From contig CAMLKK010000098.1 of assembly GCA_946480715.1 (NCBI GenBank), forward strand, positions 1 through 5,654: a DNA stretch of 5,654 bases. Reading direction: 5' to 3'. How positions within the stretch are numbered: the stretch's first letter is position 1; the number at the start of each line of letters is the position of its first letter. Of this stretch, positions 5,589 to 5,654 are shown in pieces. The notes below the pieces were generated by a model. That model ran no database searches and had not been told where the DNA came from. It saw nothing but the letters and a program-made list of their open reading frames with translations. The translations under genes were made by a program, and so were the position numbers. This DNA is from an uncultured Bacteriovorax sp. (lineage in GTDB: Bacteria; Bdellovibrionota; Bacteriovoracia; Bacteriovoracales; Bacteriovoracaceae).

Positions 5589-5654
5589 TTTGATCACGTA
5601 AAATGACTGCCTTTTCATTGACAACCGAAGCCATCATCTTTAAAACTGAACGCT
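5581..5654 (-). CDS. Possible C-terminal end of an upstream gene
   Basis: The minus-strand frame from the window edge stays open for 23 residues (RSVLKMMASVVNEKAVILRD then QNA) and ends with TAG at 5583-5581. Its stop overlaps the exonuclease ATG at 5588 by eight bases, a typical operon junction, and the other two frames stop at once or within about a dozen codons. An open run this short can arise by chance, so this is only a lead. The protein is not identifiable. Confidence 0.4.
   Translation of the reverse strand, partial: RSVLKMMASVVNEKAVILRDQNA

Overview
The window looks like chromosome from a moderately AT-rich Gram-negative bacterium. Four genes start with Sec-type signal peptides and the promoters look like sigma-70 sites. 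A deltaproteobacterium-like lineage such as Bdellovibrionota (Bacteriovorax or Peredibacter type) would fit, but this is an impression from protein style and composition, not proof. I see no phage, transposase, CRISPR or antibiotic-resistance gene.

Left part (1-3366): four genes for predicted exported proteins lie around a tRNA. On the minus strand are a TPR-repeat protein cut by the left edge (1-752), an unknown 272-aa protein with a membrane-like segment (898-1716) and an unknown 257-aa cysteine-rich protein (2080-2853). On the plus strand is a 119-aa secreted protein with two cysteines (3007-3366). A tRNA-Gly(GCC) with encoded CCA (1937-2013, minus) has a good promoter and an intrinsic terminator. 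Just past that terminator is a perfect 23-bp inverted repeat with a 7-nt loop (1831-1883). It explains no gene and is the most striking non-coding structure here.

Right part (3363-5654): a tightly packed minus-strand operon with overlapping reading frames. In order of transcription it holds the possible tail of an upstream gene, a DEDDh 3'-5' exonuclease with a WYL-like C-terminal region, a small two-helix membrane protein, and a KamA/EpmB-family radical SAM aminomutase with its iron-sulfur, PLP and lysine-binding residues in place. The aminomutase gene meets the plus-strand 119-aa gene tail to tail, and both stop codons lie inside one 14-bp AT palindrome.

How the parts work together: the overlaps suggest that the exonuclease, membrane protein and aminomutase are translated as one coupled unit. 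No shared pathway is evident, and neither EF-P nor EpmA is in view. The exported proteins are separate transcription units with no recognisable joint function. I found no complete new defence or mobile system. The points worth following are the perfect hairpin beside the tRNA, the exonuclease with WYL-like tail, and the unusual mix of features in the aminomutase.
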